From: PALSA-911 sp963743035
GTDB lineage: Bacteria > Pseudomonadota > Alphaproteobacteria > Acetobacterales > Acetobacteraceae
NCBI GenBank assembly: GCA_963743035.1
Contig: CAVUOB010000004.1
Coordinates: 434,001 to 498,000 of the forward strand
DNA length: 64,000 bases
Reading direction: 5' to 3'
Below are positions 7,442-16,600 of this stretch, one piece after another. Positions within the stretch are counted from its first letter, which is position 1, and each line of letters opens with the position of its first letter. A program made the translations under genes and the position numbers. A model generated the notes under the pieces. It saw only the letters and a program-made list of their open reading frames with translations. It searched no databases and was not told the DNA's origin.

Positions 7442-10342
7442 ATGTCTTTCGTGCAGGAAACCGATTACGGAACCCGCCATGTCAACGCCGCCGAGAGCGT
7501 GCGCCTGACCATCGACGGCCAGGACATCACCGTTCCCGCCGGCACCTCGGTCATGAACGCCGCGATGCGGGCGGGCATCAAGATCCCCAAGCTCTGCGCC
7601 ACCGACAGCCTGGACGCTTTCGGCTCCTGCCGGATGTGCCTGGTGCAGATCGACGGCCGCGCCGGCACGCCAGCCTCCTGCACCACCCCGGTCGCCGAGG
7701 GGATGCAGGTGCGCACCACCACGGACCAGCTTCGCAAGCTCCGCCGCGGGGTGATGGAGCTGTATATCTCCGACCACCCGCTGGACTGCCTGACCTGTGC
7801 GGCCAACGGCAATTGCGAATTGCAGGACACCGCCGGCGAGGTGGGGCTCCGCGAGGTCCGCTACGGCTATGGCGGCGCCAACCATCTGGACGCCGCCAAG
7901 GACGTCTCCAACCCGTATTTCCAGTTCGATCCGGCCAAATGCATCGTCTGCTCGCGCTGCGTGCGCGCCTGCGAGGAGGTGCAGGGCACCTTCGCCCTGA
8001 CCATCGACGGGCGCGGCTTCGCGTCGAAGGTTGCGGCGGGAATGAACGAGGATTTCCTCGCCTCCGAATGCGTCTCCTGCGGCGCCTGCGTGCAGGCCTG
8101 CCCGACCGCCACGCTGATCGAGAAATCGGTGGTGGAGCTGGGCCAGCCCGAGCATTCCGTCATGACCACCTGCGCCTATTGCGGCGTCGGCTGCAGCTTC
8201 AAGGCCGAGATGCGCGGCGACCAGGTGGTGCGCATGGTCCCCGCCAAGGACGGAAAGGCCAATCACGGCCATTCCTGCATCAAGGGCCGCTTCGCCTGGG
8301 GCTACGCCACGCATCGCGACCGCATCACCAGGCCGATGCTGCGGGCATCGATCAGCGAACCCTGGCGGGAGGTGGGCTGGGACGAGGCGCTGGACCATGT
8401 CGCCAGGGAATTCCGCCGCATCCAGGACACCCACGGCGTCGGCGCCATCGGCGGCATCACCTCCTCGCGCTGCACCAACGAGGAAACCTATCTGGTGCAG
8501 AAGCTGGTCCGCGCCGGTTTCGGCAACAACAATGTCGACACCTGCGCCCGGGTCTGCCACTCGCCGACCGGCTACGGCCTGAACGCGACGTTCGGCACCT
8601 CCGCCGGCACGCAGGATTTCGACAGCGTGGAGCATGCCGACGTCATCCTGGTCATCGGCGCCAACCCGACCGACGGCCATCCGGTGTTCGCCTCGCAGAT
8701 GAAGCGGCGGCTGCGCGAAGGGGCCAAGCTGATCGTCATCGATCCGCGCCGCATCGACCTGGTGCGCACGCCGCATGTCGAGGCCGCGTTCCATTTGCCG
8801 CTGCGGCCCGGCACCAATGTCGCGGTGCTGACCGCGATGGCGCATGTCATCGTCACCGAGGGGCTGACCGACGAGGCCTTCATTCGCGAACGCTGCGAAC
8901 CCGATGCCTTCCGCGACTGGGCCGGGTTTGTCGCCGATCCCGCCCGTTCGCCCGAAGCGGTCGCGGACGCGACCGGCGTCGATCCCACCCAGCTCCGCCA
9001 GGCGGCGCGGCTGTACGCCACCGGCGGCAATGCGGCGATCTATTACGGCCTCGGCGTCACCGAGCACAGCCAGGGCACCACGGCGGTGATGGCCATCGCC
9101 AACCTGGCCATGGCCACCGGCAATCTCGGGCGCGCCGGCGTCGGCGTGAATCCGCTGCGCGGCCAGAACAATGTGCAGGGCGCCTGCGACATGGGCTCCT
9201 TCCCGCATGAATTGCCGGGCTATCGCCACATCTCCCAGCCCGGCACGCGCGCCATCTACGAGGATTTGTGGAAGGTGACGCTCGACCCCGAGCCGGGGCT
9301 GCGCATCCCCAACATGATCGACGCGGCGCTGGAAGGGTCCTTCCGCGGCATCTATATCCAGGGCGAGGACATCGTGCAGTCCGATCCGGACAGCCAGCAT
9401 ATCGTCGCCGGCCTGCGGGCGATGGAGTGCGTCGTGGTGCAGGATCTGTTCCTGAACGAAACCGCCAGCTACGCCCATGTCTTCCTGCCCGGCGCGTCCT
9501 TCCTGGAAAAGGACGGCACCTTCACCAATGCCGAACGGCGCATCAACCGGGTGCGACGGGTGATGGCGCCGCTGTCGGGCAAGGCCGACTGGGAGGCGAC
9601 GCAGGCGCTCGCCAACCGGCTGGGCCTGAAGATGGAGTATGCAGATCCCGGCGAGATCATGGACGAGATCGCGGCGACGACGCCGAGCTTCGCCGGCGTG
9701 TCCTACGCCAAGCTGGACGCGGCCGGTTCGGTGCAATGGCCGTGCAACGAGGCCGCGCCGGACGGCACGCCGGTGATGCATCTGGAGACGTTCGCCCGTG
9801 GCAAGGGGCATTTCGTCATCACCGAATACGTGGCGACCGACGAGAAGACCGGCCCGCGCTTCCCGCTGCTGCTGACCACCGGGCGCATCCTGAGCCAGTA
9901 CAATGTCGGCGCGCAGACGCGGCGCACCGCCAATGTCGTCTGGCATGAAACCGACCGGCTGGAGATCCACCCGCACGATGCCGAGGAGCGCGGCATCAAG
10001 ACCGGCGACTGGGTGCGCCTGGCCAGCCGCACCGGCGAGACGGCGTTGCCGGCGCTGATCACCGACCGGGTCGCCCCCGGCGTGGTCTACACCACGTTCC
10101 ACCACCCGGACACCGAGGCGAACGTCGTCACGTCGGACTATTCCGACTGGGCCACCAACTGCCCGGAATACAAGGTCACCGCCGTGCAGGTGAGCCCGGC
10201 CAACGGCCCCGGCGAGTGGCAGGCCCGGCGCCGCGAGGCCAACGAGCAGAGCCGGCGCGTGCAGCGCGCCGGGATGCAGCGCACTGGGATGCAGCGCACT
10301 GGGATGCAGCGCACTGGGGCTCAGCCCGTGCCGGCGAAATGA
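7442..10342 (+). CDS. fdsA: NAD-dependent formate dehydrogenase alpha (catalytic Mo) subunit
   Basis: 966 residues. The order is: N-terminal [2Fe-2S] ferredoxin domain (CATDSLDAFGSCRMC); the HPLDCLTCAANGNC cluster site; two [4Fe-4S] sites (CIVCSRCVRAC and CVSCGACVQAC); a further [4Fe-4S] at CAYCGVGC; then the bis-MGD molybdenum domains. Aligned to the selenocysteine of E. coli FdhF (ARVUHGP), the Mo ligand here is Cys372 in ARVCHSP, with the neighbouring catalytic His. It oxidises formate to CO2 in the cytoplasm. The C-terminus has a short array of GMQRT repeats absent from a typical domain end. Its stop overlaps the fdsC start (ATGA). Confidence 0.96.
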   Translation: MSFVQETDYGTRHVNAAESVRLTIDGQDITVPAGTSVMNAAMRAGIKIPKLCATDSLDAFGSCRMCLVQIDGRAGTPASCTTPVAEGMQVRTTTDQLRKLRRGVMELYISDHPLDCLTCAANGNCELQDTAGEVGLREVRYGYGGANHLDAAKDVSNPYFQFDPAKCIVCSRCVRACEEVQGTFALTIDGRGFASKVAAGMNEDFLASECVSCGACVQACPTATLIEKSVVELGQPEHSVMTTCAYCGVGCSFKAEMRGDQVVRMVPAKDGKANHGHSCIKGRFAWGYATHRDRITRPMLRASISEPWREVGWDEALDHVAREFRRIQDTHGVGAIGGITSSRCTNEETYLVQKLVRAGFGNNNVDTCARVCHSPTGYGLNATFGTSAGTQDFDSVEHADVILVIGANPTDGHPVFASQMKRRLREGAKLIVIDPRRIDLVRTPHVEAAFHLPLRPGTNVAVLTAMAHVIVTEGLTDEAFIRERCEPDAFRDWAGFVADPARSPEAVADATGVDPTQLRQAARLYATGGNAAIYYGLGVTEHSQGTTAVMAIANLAMATGNLGRAGVGVNPLRGQNNVQGACDMGSFPHELPGYRHISQPGTRAIYEDLWKVTLDPEPGLRIPNMIDAALEGSFRGIYIQGEDIVQSDPDSQHIVAGLRAMECVVVQDLFLNETASYAHVFLPGASFLEKDGTFTNAERRINRVRRVMAPLSGKADWEATQALANRLGLKMEYADPGEIMDEIAATTPSFAGVSYAKLDAAGSVQWPCNEAAPDGTPVMHLETFARGKGHFVITEYVATDEKTGPRFPLLLTTGRILSQYNVGAQTRRTANVVWHETDRLEIHPHDAEERGIKTGDWVRLASRTGETALPALITDRVAPGVVYTTFHHPDTEANVVTSDYSDWATNCPEYKVTAVQVSPANGPGEWQARRREANEQSRRVQRAGMQRTGMQRTGMQRTGAQPVPAK
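10271..10315 (+). repeat. Three perfect 15-bp tandem repeats at the 3' end of fdsA
   Basis: The unit GGGATGCAGCGCACT occurs three times in a row, with a degenerate partial unit just before. It encodes repeated GMQRT in the C-terminal tail of FdsA. The period is a multiple of three, so copy-number changes keep the frame and the downstream ATGA overlap with fdsC. Confidence 0.95.
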
Positions 10343-11175
10343 TCCCGCCGCCCTCCGCGACCGTGGCGCGCACCGCCTGGCGGCACGGCCTGGCCACGAT
10401 CGGCGAGCGCGTGCTGGCGGAGGAGGTGCCGGTCGCCTTCACCTATAACCGCATGACCTACGCGGTGATGCTGGCGAGCCCCACGGATCTCGGGGATTTC
10501 GCCGTCGGCTTCAGCCTGACCGAGGGCGTGATCGCCGATCCCGCGGAGATCACGGAACTGGAAGTCGTCGGCCTGGAACAGGGCATCGAGCTGCGGATGG
10601 CGCTGGCACCCGAACGCGAAGCCGCCTTTGTCGCGCGCCGGCGCCACGTGGCGGGCGCGACCGGCTGCGGCCTGTGCGGCATCGAAAGCCTGGCCGAGGC
10701 GCTGCGCATGCCGCCGACCGCCCCTGCCGGCCGCTTGTTCACCGAGCAGCAGGTCGCCGCCGCCATGGCCGCCCTGCCCGGCGCCCAGAGGCTGAACCGC
10801 GCCACCCATGCGGTGCACGCGGCGGCGTTCTGGACCGAGGCCGGGGGAGTCGCGGCCTGCGCCGAGGATGTCGGGCGGCATAATGCGCTCGACAAGCTCG
10901 CCGGTGCGATGCTGCGGCTTGGCGCCGATCCCGCCGCCGGGATGCTGCTGCTGAGCAGCCGCGTCTCGATCGAGCTGATCCAGAAATGCGCGGTCATCGG
11001 CATTCCCGTGCTGGCGGCGGTTTCCTCGCCCACCGCGCTGGCGGTGCGCATGGCGGAGGCGGCCGGCATCACGCTGATCGGCGTGGCGCGCGAGGACGGT
11101 TTCGAGGTCTTCACCCATGCCGGCCGGGTACAACCCGCGCCCGAGCGGCATCGCCCGGTGTACCATGTCGGCTGA
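10339..11175 (+). CDS. fdsC: Formate dehydrogenase accessory sulfurtransferase (FdhD/FdsC)
   Basis: 278 residues starting at an ATG that overlaps the fdsA stop. The persulfide-carrying motif ATGCGLCGIES places the two cysteines at about 110 and 113. In the FdhD family this site receives sulfur from a cysteine desulfurase and transfers it to the bis-MGD cofactor before insertion into the dehydrogenase. The second hallmark, EDVGRHNALDKL, is also present and belongs to the cofactor-binding part. It overlaps fdsD by 11 bases, consistent with translational coupling. Confidence 0.94.
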   Translation: MIPPPSATVARTAWRHGLATIGERVLAEEVPVAFTYNRMTYAVMLASPTDLGDFAVGFSLTEGVIADPAEITELEVVGLEQGIELRMALAPEREAAFVARRRHVAGATGCGLCGIESLAEALRMPPTAPAGRLFTEQQVAAAMAALPGAQRLNRATHAVHAAAFWTEAGGVAACAEDVGRHNALDKLAGAMLRLGADPAAGMLLLSSRVSIELIQKCAVIGIPVLAAVSSPTALAVRMAEAAGITLIGVAREDGFEVFTHAGRVQPAPERHRPVYHVG

Positions 11176-11374
11176 GCGGCTGGTCTACATGGCCAACCAG
11201 ATCGGCAAATTCTTCGCCCACCGCCCGGAAGACGCGGCGGCCGCCGACATCGCCGATCATCTGCGCAAATTCTGGGACCCGCGCATGCGCCGGCAGATCG
11301 TCGCGCTGCTGGACGAGCCCGATAACGGCCTGAGCCCGGCCGTGAAGAAAGCGGTGGAGACGCTGCGCGGCTGA
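11165..11374 (+). CDS. fdsD: Formate dehydrogenase delta subunit
   Basis: 69 residues starting at MSAERLVYMANQIGKFF inside the end of fdsC. The small FdsD family shows this opening (a methionine-rich ANQI start, then a central FWDPRMR motif), and the FWDPRMRRQIVALL stretch is clear here. It is the last gene of the operon. Its role in assembly or stability of the enzyme is known only from family work; nothing catalytic is visible. A palindrome follows 80 bases downstream. Confidence 0.9.
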   Translation: MSAERLVYMANQIGKFFAHRPEDAAAADIADHLRKFWDPRMRRQIVALLDEPDNGLSPAVKKAVETLRG

Positions 11375-11453
11375 GGATCCGGCCGGCGCTCAGAGCAATA
11401 TCGCTTGAGGTTGCTTCAACCGAGCGATGGAATTGCTCGCTAAAACAAAGACT

Positions 11454-11495
11454 AGGAGCATGATCGCCACGTCTATCAGCGGCGATCATGCTCCT
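11454..11495. terminator. Perfect 15-bp inverted repeat between convergent genes
   Basis: AGGAGCATGATCGCC and GGCGATCATGCTCCT are separated by 12 bases. The right arm runs into the stop codon of the convergent FAD-enzyme gene. It is placed to terminate both the fds operon and that gene. A weaker inverted repeat (CGAGC...GCTCG) precedes it. The GAGCATGATC core resembles dispersed intergenic repeats in alphaproteobacteria, so it may be a repeat remnant reused as a terminator. Confidence 0.55.
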
Positions 11496-12813
11496 AATGC
11501 GGCTTCAGAACCGAGCCGTCGGTGAACCGGCTGAAACGGAACGGCGCGGGATCGACGGCCGGCGCGTCGCCGGCGACGAGATCGGCCATCAGCCTTCCCG
11601 CGCCCGGCCCGATACCGAAGCCGTGGCCGGAAAACCCGGTGGCGATGAAGAAGCCGGGCATCGCGTCGACGGCGGAAATCACCGGCACCGCATCCGGTGT
11701 GACGTCGATCATGCCGGCCCAGCTCTCCGCGATCTTCATGCCGGCGAAGGCCGGGAAGGCCCGCGACAGGCTGGCCCTCGCCTCCTGCAGCAGGCCGGCG
11801 GTCGGCGCCGGGTCGAGCACCCGCATCTGTTCGAACGGGGTCTGCTCGTCCAGCGACCAGCGCCGCTTCATGCGAAATTCGTCGATGAATGTGCGGTTCA
11901 GGCGCAGCCGCAGGTCGCGCCAGTCGCTGCGATAGGCCGGCAGGAAATCAGCGAACAGCCGGAAGCTGTCGGGCACGATTTCGGAAATGCTGGCATTGCG
12001 CCGGGCGATCGAATAGCCGCCGTCCAGCCGCTTGCGAAACGCGAAATCCGACGCGCCCATCGTCACCTCCGGCGCGCCCGACAGCGGCTCGGTGCGCATC
12101 ACCGAACTGAGTACCTTCAATTGCGGCAGGTTGACGCCGAGATTGCCGCAGAACAGCCGCGACCAGGCGCCGCCCGCCAGCACCACCGCATCGCAGCGGA
12201 TGCGCCCGCGTTCGGTGACGGCGGCAGAGACGCGCCCGCCCTCCGTCTCGATCCCGCGCACCGCGCAGCCGGTGAAGATGCCGGCGCCGAGCCGCCGCGC
12301 CGCCTCGGCGATCGCCGGTGCTGCCTGCGCGGGCTCGGCCCGGCCGTCGGTCGGCGTGTACATGCCGGCCACGAAGCCCCGCGCCGCGCCCGGCGCCGCC
12401 GCTTGCAGTTCCGCGCCGCGCAGGGCGCGCACGTCGATCTGGTAGGTGCGGGCCTCCTTCGCCCATGCCTCCTGCGCCGCCATCTGTTTCTCGGTGTCGA
12501 ACAGATAGATGATGCCGGCCTGGCGGAACCCGGTTTCGTGCTGCACCAACTGGTTCATGCCGCGCCAGATGCGCAGGCTTTCCATGCTGAGCGGGATCTC
12601 CCGCGGATCGCGGCCCAGCGTGCGGCACCAGCCCCAATTGCGGCTGGATTGCTCGCCGCCGATCCGGCCCTTTTCGCACAGCGCCACGGAATGGCCCTTC
12701 TGGGCCAGGAACAACGCCGTGGACACGCCGATGATGCCGCCGCCGACCACGACGACCGAGGCATGGCGCGGCAGCTCGGCATCGGAGGCGACGGGATCGA
12801 CCGGTGGGGACAT
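11494..12813 (-). CDS. FAD-dependent amine/D-amino-acid-oxidase-type oxidoreductase
   Basis: 439 residues. The N-terminal FAD dinucleotide fold is clear: SVVVVGGGIIGVSTALFLA near residues 19-37, with the acidic end of strand 2 at ALCEKG. EQSSRNWGWCR and the C-terminal GFSGHGFGIGPGAGRL are typical of the DadA/glycine-oxidase superfamily, which oxidises the C-N bond of amines or amino acids. The ATG at 12813 is chosen because longer reading frames run antisense through the nitroreductase gene. The nitroreductase start lies 109 bases away in the opposite direction. The substrate cannot be read from sequence. Confidence 0.88.
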   Translation of the reverse strand: MSPPVDPVASDAELPRHASVVVVGGGIIGVSTALFLAQKGHSVALCEKGRIGGEQSSRNWGWCRTLGRDPREIPLSMESLRIWRGMNQLVQHETGFRQAGIIYLFDTEKQMAAQEAWAKEARTYQIDVRALRGAELQAAAPGAARGFVAGMYTPTDGRAEPAQAAPAIAEAARRLGAGIFTGCAVRGIETEGGRVSAAVTERGRIRCDAVVLAGGAWSRLFCGNLGVNLPQLKVLSSVMRTEPLSGAPEVTMGASDFAFRKRLDGGYSIARRNASISEIVPDSFRLFADFLPAYRSDWRDLRLRLNRTFIDEFRMKRRWSLDEQTPFEQMRVLDPAPTAGLLQEARASLSRAFPAFAGMKIAESWAGMIDVTPDAVPVISAVDAMPGFFIATGFSGHGFGIGPGAGRLMADLVAGDAPAVDPAPFRFSRFTDGSVLKPH

Positions 12814-12921
12814 CGCGGGGGCTCCGGATTCTGCAGGACGGGAGAAGGCTAGCCCTGCATGGCGGCCATACCAAACGCGTCGTAAGTTGCCCCGGATTTC
12901 GACCCGTCCCAAGGAGCCAGA

Positions 12922-13596
12922 ATGCAGCCGGACATCGCCGCCGCCCTCGCCACCCGCCGCAGCGTGCGCGGCTTTACCGCCCAGAAGGTGGAACGCAGCA
13001 CGATCGAGCAGATCCTGACCCTGGCCAGCCGCGCGCCCAGCATGACCAATACCCAGCCATGGCGCGTGCATGTGCTGACCGGCGCGGCGCGCGACCGCCT
13101 CTGCGCCGAGATCCTGGCGGCGCATGAGGCGGATCAGCAGCCCTCGATCGAATACGAGTACTATCCGAAGGAGTGGAAGGACCCCTATCTCGCCCGTCGC
13201 AGGCAGGTGGGCTGGGCGCTGTACGGCCTGCTCGGCATCGGCAAGGGCGACCGTGCCGGCACCAAGCGCCAGGCCGGGCGCAACTACGATTTCTTCGGCG
13301 CCCCCGTCGGCATGATGTTCACCATCGACCGCGATCTCGGCCTCGGCAGCTGGCTCGATCTCGGCATGTTCCTGGAGAACATCATGATCGCCGCGCGCGG
13401 CGCCGGACTGGACACTTGCCCGCAGGCCGCCTTCGCCAATTACCATGCGATCATCCGCCGCCAGCTCGCCATTCCCGACAACGAGATCCTGGTCTGCGGC
13501 ATGGCGCTCGGCCACGAGGACAGGTCGGAAAAGGCCAATGAGCTGGTGGTTCCGCGCGAGCCGGTGGAGGCGTTCACCACCTTCCACGTGGACTGA
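12922..13596 (+). CDS. Nitroreductase-family FMN enzyme
   Basis: 224 residues; AAGGAG sits six bases upstream of the ATG. The family start is visible (ALATRRSVRGFTAQKV, where RRSVR binds FMN phosphate), then SRAPSMTNTQPW with the conserved SN/QPW segment, and GLDTCPQ near residue 163. Members reduce nitro groups, quinones or enones with NAD(P)H. Length and the central WKDPYLARRRQVGWALYGLL insert resemble the 4-nitrobenzoate-reductase-like branch. It is probably cytoplasmic. The acyl-CoA synthetase gene follows after 115 bases in the same direction; a functional link is not evident. Confidence 0.88.
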   Translation: MQPDIAAALATRRSVRGFTAQKVERSTIEQILTLASRAPSMTNTQPWRVHVLTGAARDRLCAEILAAHEADQQPSIEYEYYPKEWKDPYLARRRQVGWALYGLLGIGKGDRAGTKRQAGRNYDFFGAPVGMMFTIDRDLGLGSWLDLGMFLENIMIAARGAGLDTCPQAAFANYHAIIRRQLAIPDNEILVCGMALGHEDRSEKANELVVPREPVEAFTTFHVD

Positions 13597-13711
13597 GGCA
13601 GGCCGGCGGACTGAGGCAAGCCGGGACAGATTTGTTGCGCACCCGGCTTCCGGCGCATAGCGTAGCGCCGGAACGCGGGCGACCGACCCGCCGGCCACGG
13701 GAGAGGTCACG

Positions 13712-15352
13712 ATGCTCGGGCTGATGCAGCAGCGTCCGTTACTGATTTCGACCCTGATCGACTACGCCGAAAAATTCCACGGCGCGCGGGAGATCGTCTC
13801 CCGCGATCCCGCCGGCGCCTTCCACCGCACCAGCTACGCCGAGGTCGCTTCGCGCGCGAAGCGCCTGGCCAATGCGCTGGTGGCGCTCGGCGTGCAGCCT
13901 GGCGACCGGGTGGCCACGCTGGCCTGGAACAGCCACCGGCATCTGGAGCTGTATTACGGCGTGATCGGCGCCGGGCGCGTGCTGCACACGGTCAATCCCC
14001 GGCTGTTCCCCGAGCAGCTGCAGTACATCCTGCATCATGCGGAGGACGGCGTGGTCTTCTTCGACCCGGTGTTCGCGCCGCTGGTCGAGCAGCTGGCGCC
14101 GCATCTGCCGCTGGTGCGCGCCTGGGTGGCGCTGTGCGACCGCGCCGGGCTGCCGGCGGTACAGGTGGATTTCCTGCTGTGCTACGAGGACCTGCTGGCG
14201 GCTTCATCGCCGCAATACGACTGGCCGTCCTTCGACGAGAACACCGCCGCCACGCTGTGCTATACCTCCGGCACCACCGGCAATCCGAAGGGCGTGCTGT
14301 ACAGCCACCGGTCCACGGTGCTGCATGCCTTCGGCGCCTGCAACGTGGACAGCTTCGCCTTTTCCGGCCGCGATTCCATCCTGGTCGTGGTGCCGCTGTT
14401 CCATGCCAATGCCTGGTCCATCCCCTTCGCCGCCGCGCTTTGCGGCGCCAAGCTGGTGCTGCCGGGCCCGAAGCTCGATCCGGAAAGCCTGTATCTGCTG
14501 CTGGAGCAGGAGGGCTGCACCAAGGCCGGTGGCATTCCGACGATCTGGCTGAACTTCCTGGCCTGGCTGGAGGCCAACCAGTCGCGGCTGGAACTTTCGA
14601 AACTGAAACTCCGCTCCGTGTTCGCCGGCGGCACCGCGCCGCCGCGCGCCATCATCGAGAAGTTCCATGATCTGCTCGGCGTCTTTCTGCTGCACGCCTG
14701 GGGCATGACCGAGACCAGCCCGCTGGTGACCATCGGTTCGCCGCTCTACAAGCACGACCTCACCGATCGCGAGGCGACCATCGCCATGCAGCTCAAGCAG
14801 GGGCGGCAGGTCTATGGCGTGGAGATGAAACTGGTCGGCAAGGACGGCGAGGAGCTGGCGCATGACGGAAAATCCATCGGCGAGCTGAAGGTCCGCGGCA
14901 ACTGGGTGATCTCCGGCTATTTCAAGAACGAGGGCGGCAAGGTGGTGGACGATGACGGCTGGTTCGGCACCGGCGACGTCGCCACCATCGACCCCGACGG
15001 CTATGTGCAGCTCACCGACCGGCTGAAGGACGTGATCAAGTCCGGCGGCGAATGGATCTCCTCCATCGAGATCGAGAACCTAGCCGTCTCCCATCCGGAC
15101 GTGTTCGAGGCCGCGGTGATCGCCATCGACCATCCGGTCTGGCAGGAACGCCCGCTGCTGCTGGTGCAGCCCAAGCCCGGCCGCACGCCGGACAGGCAGT
15201 CGATCCTGGATTTCCTGTCCGGCAAGATCGCCAAATGGTGGATGCCCGACGACGTCATCATCGTCGACAGCCTGCCCCATACCGCCACCGGCAAGCTGCT
15301 GAAGACCGAGCTACGGGCGAAATACCACGGCCACCTGGCCGTGCACGGGTGA
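13712..15352 (+). CDS. Acyl-CoA synthetase (AMP-forming, medium/long-chain fatty acid type)
   Basis: 546 residues, normal for the family. The AMP-binding P-loop CYTSGTTGNPKGVLYSHRS is intact, followed by WGMTETSPLV and WFGTGDVATIDPDGYVQLTD, and the C-terminal catalytic lysine motif TATGKLLKTELR. The enzyme activates a carboxylic acid to an acyl-CoA through an acyl-adenylate. Overall sequence resembles the AlkK/FadD3-like ligases that act on medium-chain acids, which would fit a CYP153 alkane hydroxylase in the same window; that link is inference. Parts of this gene (14081-14327 and 15281-15368) are duplicated nearly exactly at 16601-16937. Confidence 0.92.
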   Translation: MLGLMQQRPLLISTLIDYAEKFHGAREIVSRDPAGAFHRTSYAEVASRAKRLANALVALGVQPGDRVATLAWNSHRHLELYYGVIGAGRVLHTVNPRLFPEQLQYILHHAEDGVVFFDPVFAPLVEQLAPHLPLVRAWVALCDRAGLPAVQVDFLLCYEDLLAASSPQYDWPSFDENTAATLCYTSGTTGNPKGVLYSHRSTVLHAFGACNVDSFAFSGRDSILVVVPLFHANAWSIPFAAALCGAKLVLPGPKLDPESLYLLLEQEGCTKAGGIPTIWLNFLAWLEANQSRLELSKLKLRSVFAGGTAPPRAIIEKFHDLLGVFLLHAWGMTETSPLVTIGSPLYKHDLTDREATIAMQLKQGRQVYGVEMKLVGKDGEELAHDGKSIGELKVRGNWVISGYFKNEGGKVVDDDGWFGTGDVATIDPDGYVQLTDRLKDVIKSGGEWISSIEIENLAVSHPDVFEAAVIAIDHPVWQERPLLLVQPKPGRTPDRQSILDFLSGKIAKWWMPDDVIIVDSLPHTATGKLLKTELRAKYHGHLAVHG

Positions 15353-15383
15353 GCGGGGCGGAGCCCGCTATGGCCGTCCTCGA

Positions 15384-16445
15384 TCAGAATCTGTCGACGT
15401 CGACCACAGCCTGGGCAAAGGCCTGCGGGGCTTCCTGGGGCAGATTGTGCCCGATGCCGCCCTTGATGATCCGGTGCGCATATTTGCCCGAGAAACTCTT
15501 GCGATAGGCGTCGGCGTCGGCGTGCGGTGCGCCGTTGGCATCGCCCTCGAGGGTGATCGTGGGCACGGCGATGACCGGATGTGCGGCAAGCCGCTTTTCC
15601 AGGTCATCGTATTTCGGCTCGCCTTGAGCCAGGCCAAGCCGCCAGCGGTAATTGTGAATGACGATCGCGACGTAGTCCGGGTTGTTGAACGACGCGGCGG
15701 TACGATCGAACGTTGCGTCATCGAACTTCCATCTCGGCGACGCGATCTGCCAGATGAGCTTGCCGAAATCGTGCCGGTATTTATCGTAGCCGAGCGCGCC
15801 GCGTTCCGTGGCAAAATAGTATTGATACCACCATTGGTACTCGGCGCTCGGCGGCAACGGATTCTTATTGGCCTCCTGGCTGCCGATCAGATAGCCGCTT
15901 ACGGAGACGAGCGCCTTGCAGCGCTCCGGCCAGATTGCCGCGACGATGTTGGCCGTCCGCGCTCCCCAATCGAAGCCGGCGACGATCGCCTTGCCGATCT
16001 TGAGGGCATCCATCAGATCGATGGCATCGACGGCGACTGCCCCCTGCTGGCCATTGCGGATCGTTGCAGCCGAAAGGAAGCGCGTCGTGCCGCAGCCACG
16101 TACATACGGGACGATCACCCGGTAGCCCGCCGATGCCAGCAACGGCGCGACATCGACAAAACTGTGAATATCATAGGGCCAGCCGTGCAGAAGAATGACC
16201 GCGGGACCATCGGCGGGACCGGCCTCGGCGTATCCGACATTCAGCCCGCCGGCATCGATCTGCTTCAAGGAGGCGAATGACGTGTTCGTCCCCGGCTTGA
16301 TCGCGGGCAGCTGCTTTGCGTTGCCGGATTGTGCAGCCGCGGAACCGATCATGCCGAGCCGGCCGGCAGCGAGCATCATGGCGGCGGCGCCCAGAAAGCG
16401 GCGGCGAGGATGGTTGATCGCTTCGGGAGTTTTGAACGTGTTCAT
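15384..16445 (-). CDS. Exported alpha/beta hydrolase, epoxide-hydrolase-like
   Basis: 353 residues. A twin-arginine signal (HPRRRFLGAAAMMLAAGR, cleavage near AAA/QS at 38-40) sends it across the inner membrane folded. The mature part has the oxyanion motif HGWP (87-90) and a nucleophile elbow GFDWGAR with Asp159, the pattern of epoxide hydrolases and haloalkane dehalogenases. The general base is in GGIGHNLPQEAP near the C-terminus. Base composition is visibly less GC-biased than neighbours. It lies between the acyl-CoA synthetase gene and a truncated duplicate of that gene, on the opposite strand, and looks like an acquired cassette. The divergent AraC-type gene further on may regulate it. 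Substrate unknown. Confidence 0.87.
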   Translation of the reverse strand: MNTFKTPEAINHPRRRFLGAAAMMLAAGRLGMIGSAAAQSGNAKQLPAIKPGTNTSFASLKQIDAGGLNVGYAEAGPADGPAVILLHGWPYDIHSFVDVAPLLASAGYRVIVPYVRGCGTTRFLSAATIRNGQQGAVAVDAIDLMDALKIGKAIVAGFDWGARTANIVAAIWPERCKALVSVSGYLIGSQEANKNPLPPSAEYQWWYQYYFATERGALGYDKYRHDFGKLIWQIASPRWKFDDATFDRTAASFNNPDYVAIVIHNYRWRLGLAQGEPKYDDLEKRLAAHPVIAVPTITLEGDANGAPHADADAYRKSFSGKYAHRIIKGGIGHNLPQEAPQAFAQAVVDVDRF

Positions 16446-16600
16446 CGGTCAGTCTCCTTGGTTGGATGGTTGGTTGGGAAGTGCACCTCCGGCTGGCGGA
16501 TATAAGGTCGATGATTTGGCGTGAACTACGGGACCAGGGTTGGCGGCGCGCCGTCAACCTTTCTCCAAACGGCGAGCTTCGCCGTGAGATGCCACCCGGC

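Noticed and set aside
7415..10105. 896-codon frame antisense to fdsA
   Set aside because: All domains and cluster motifs are in fdsA on the plus strand; the antisense product has no recognisable domain.
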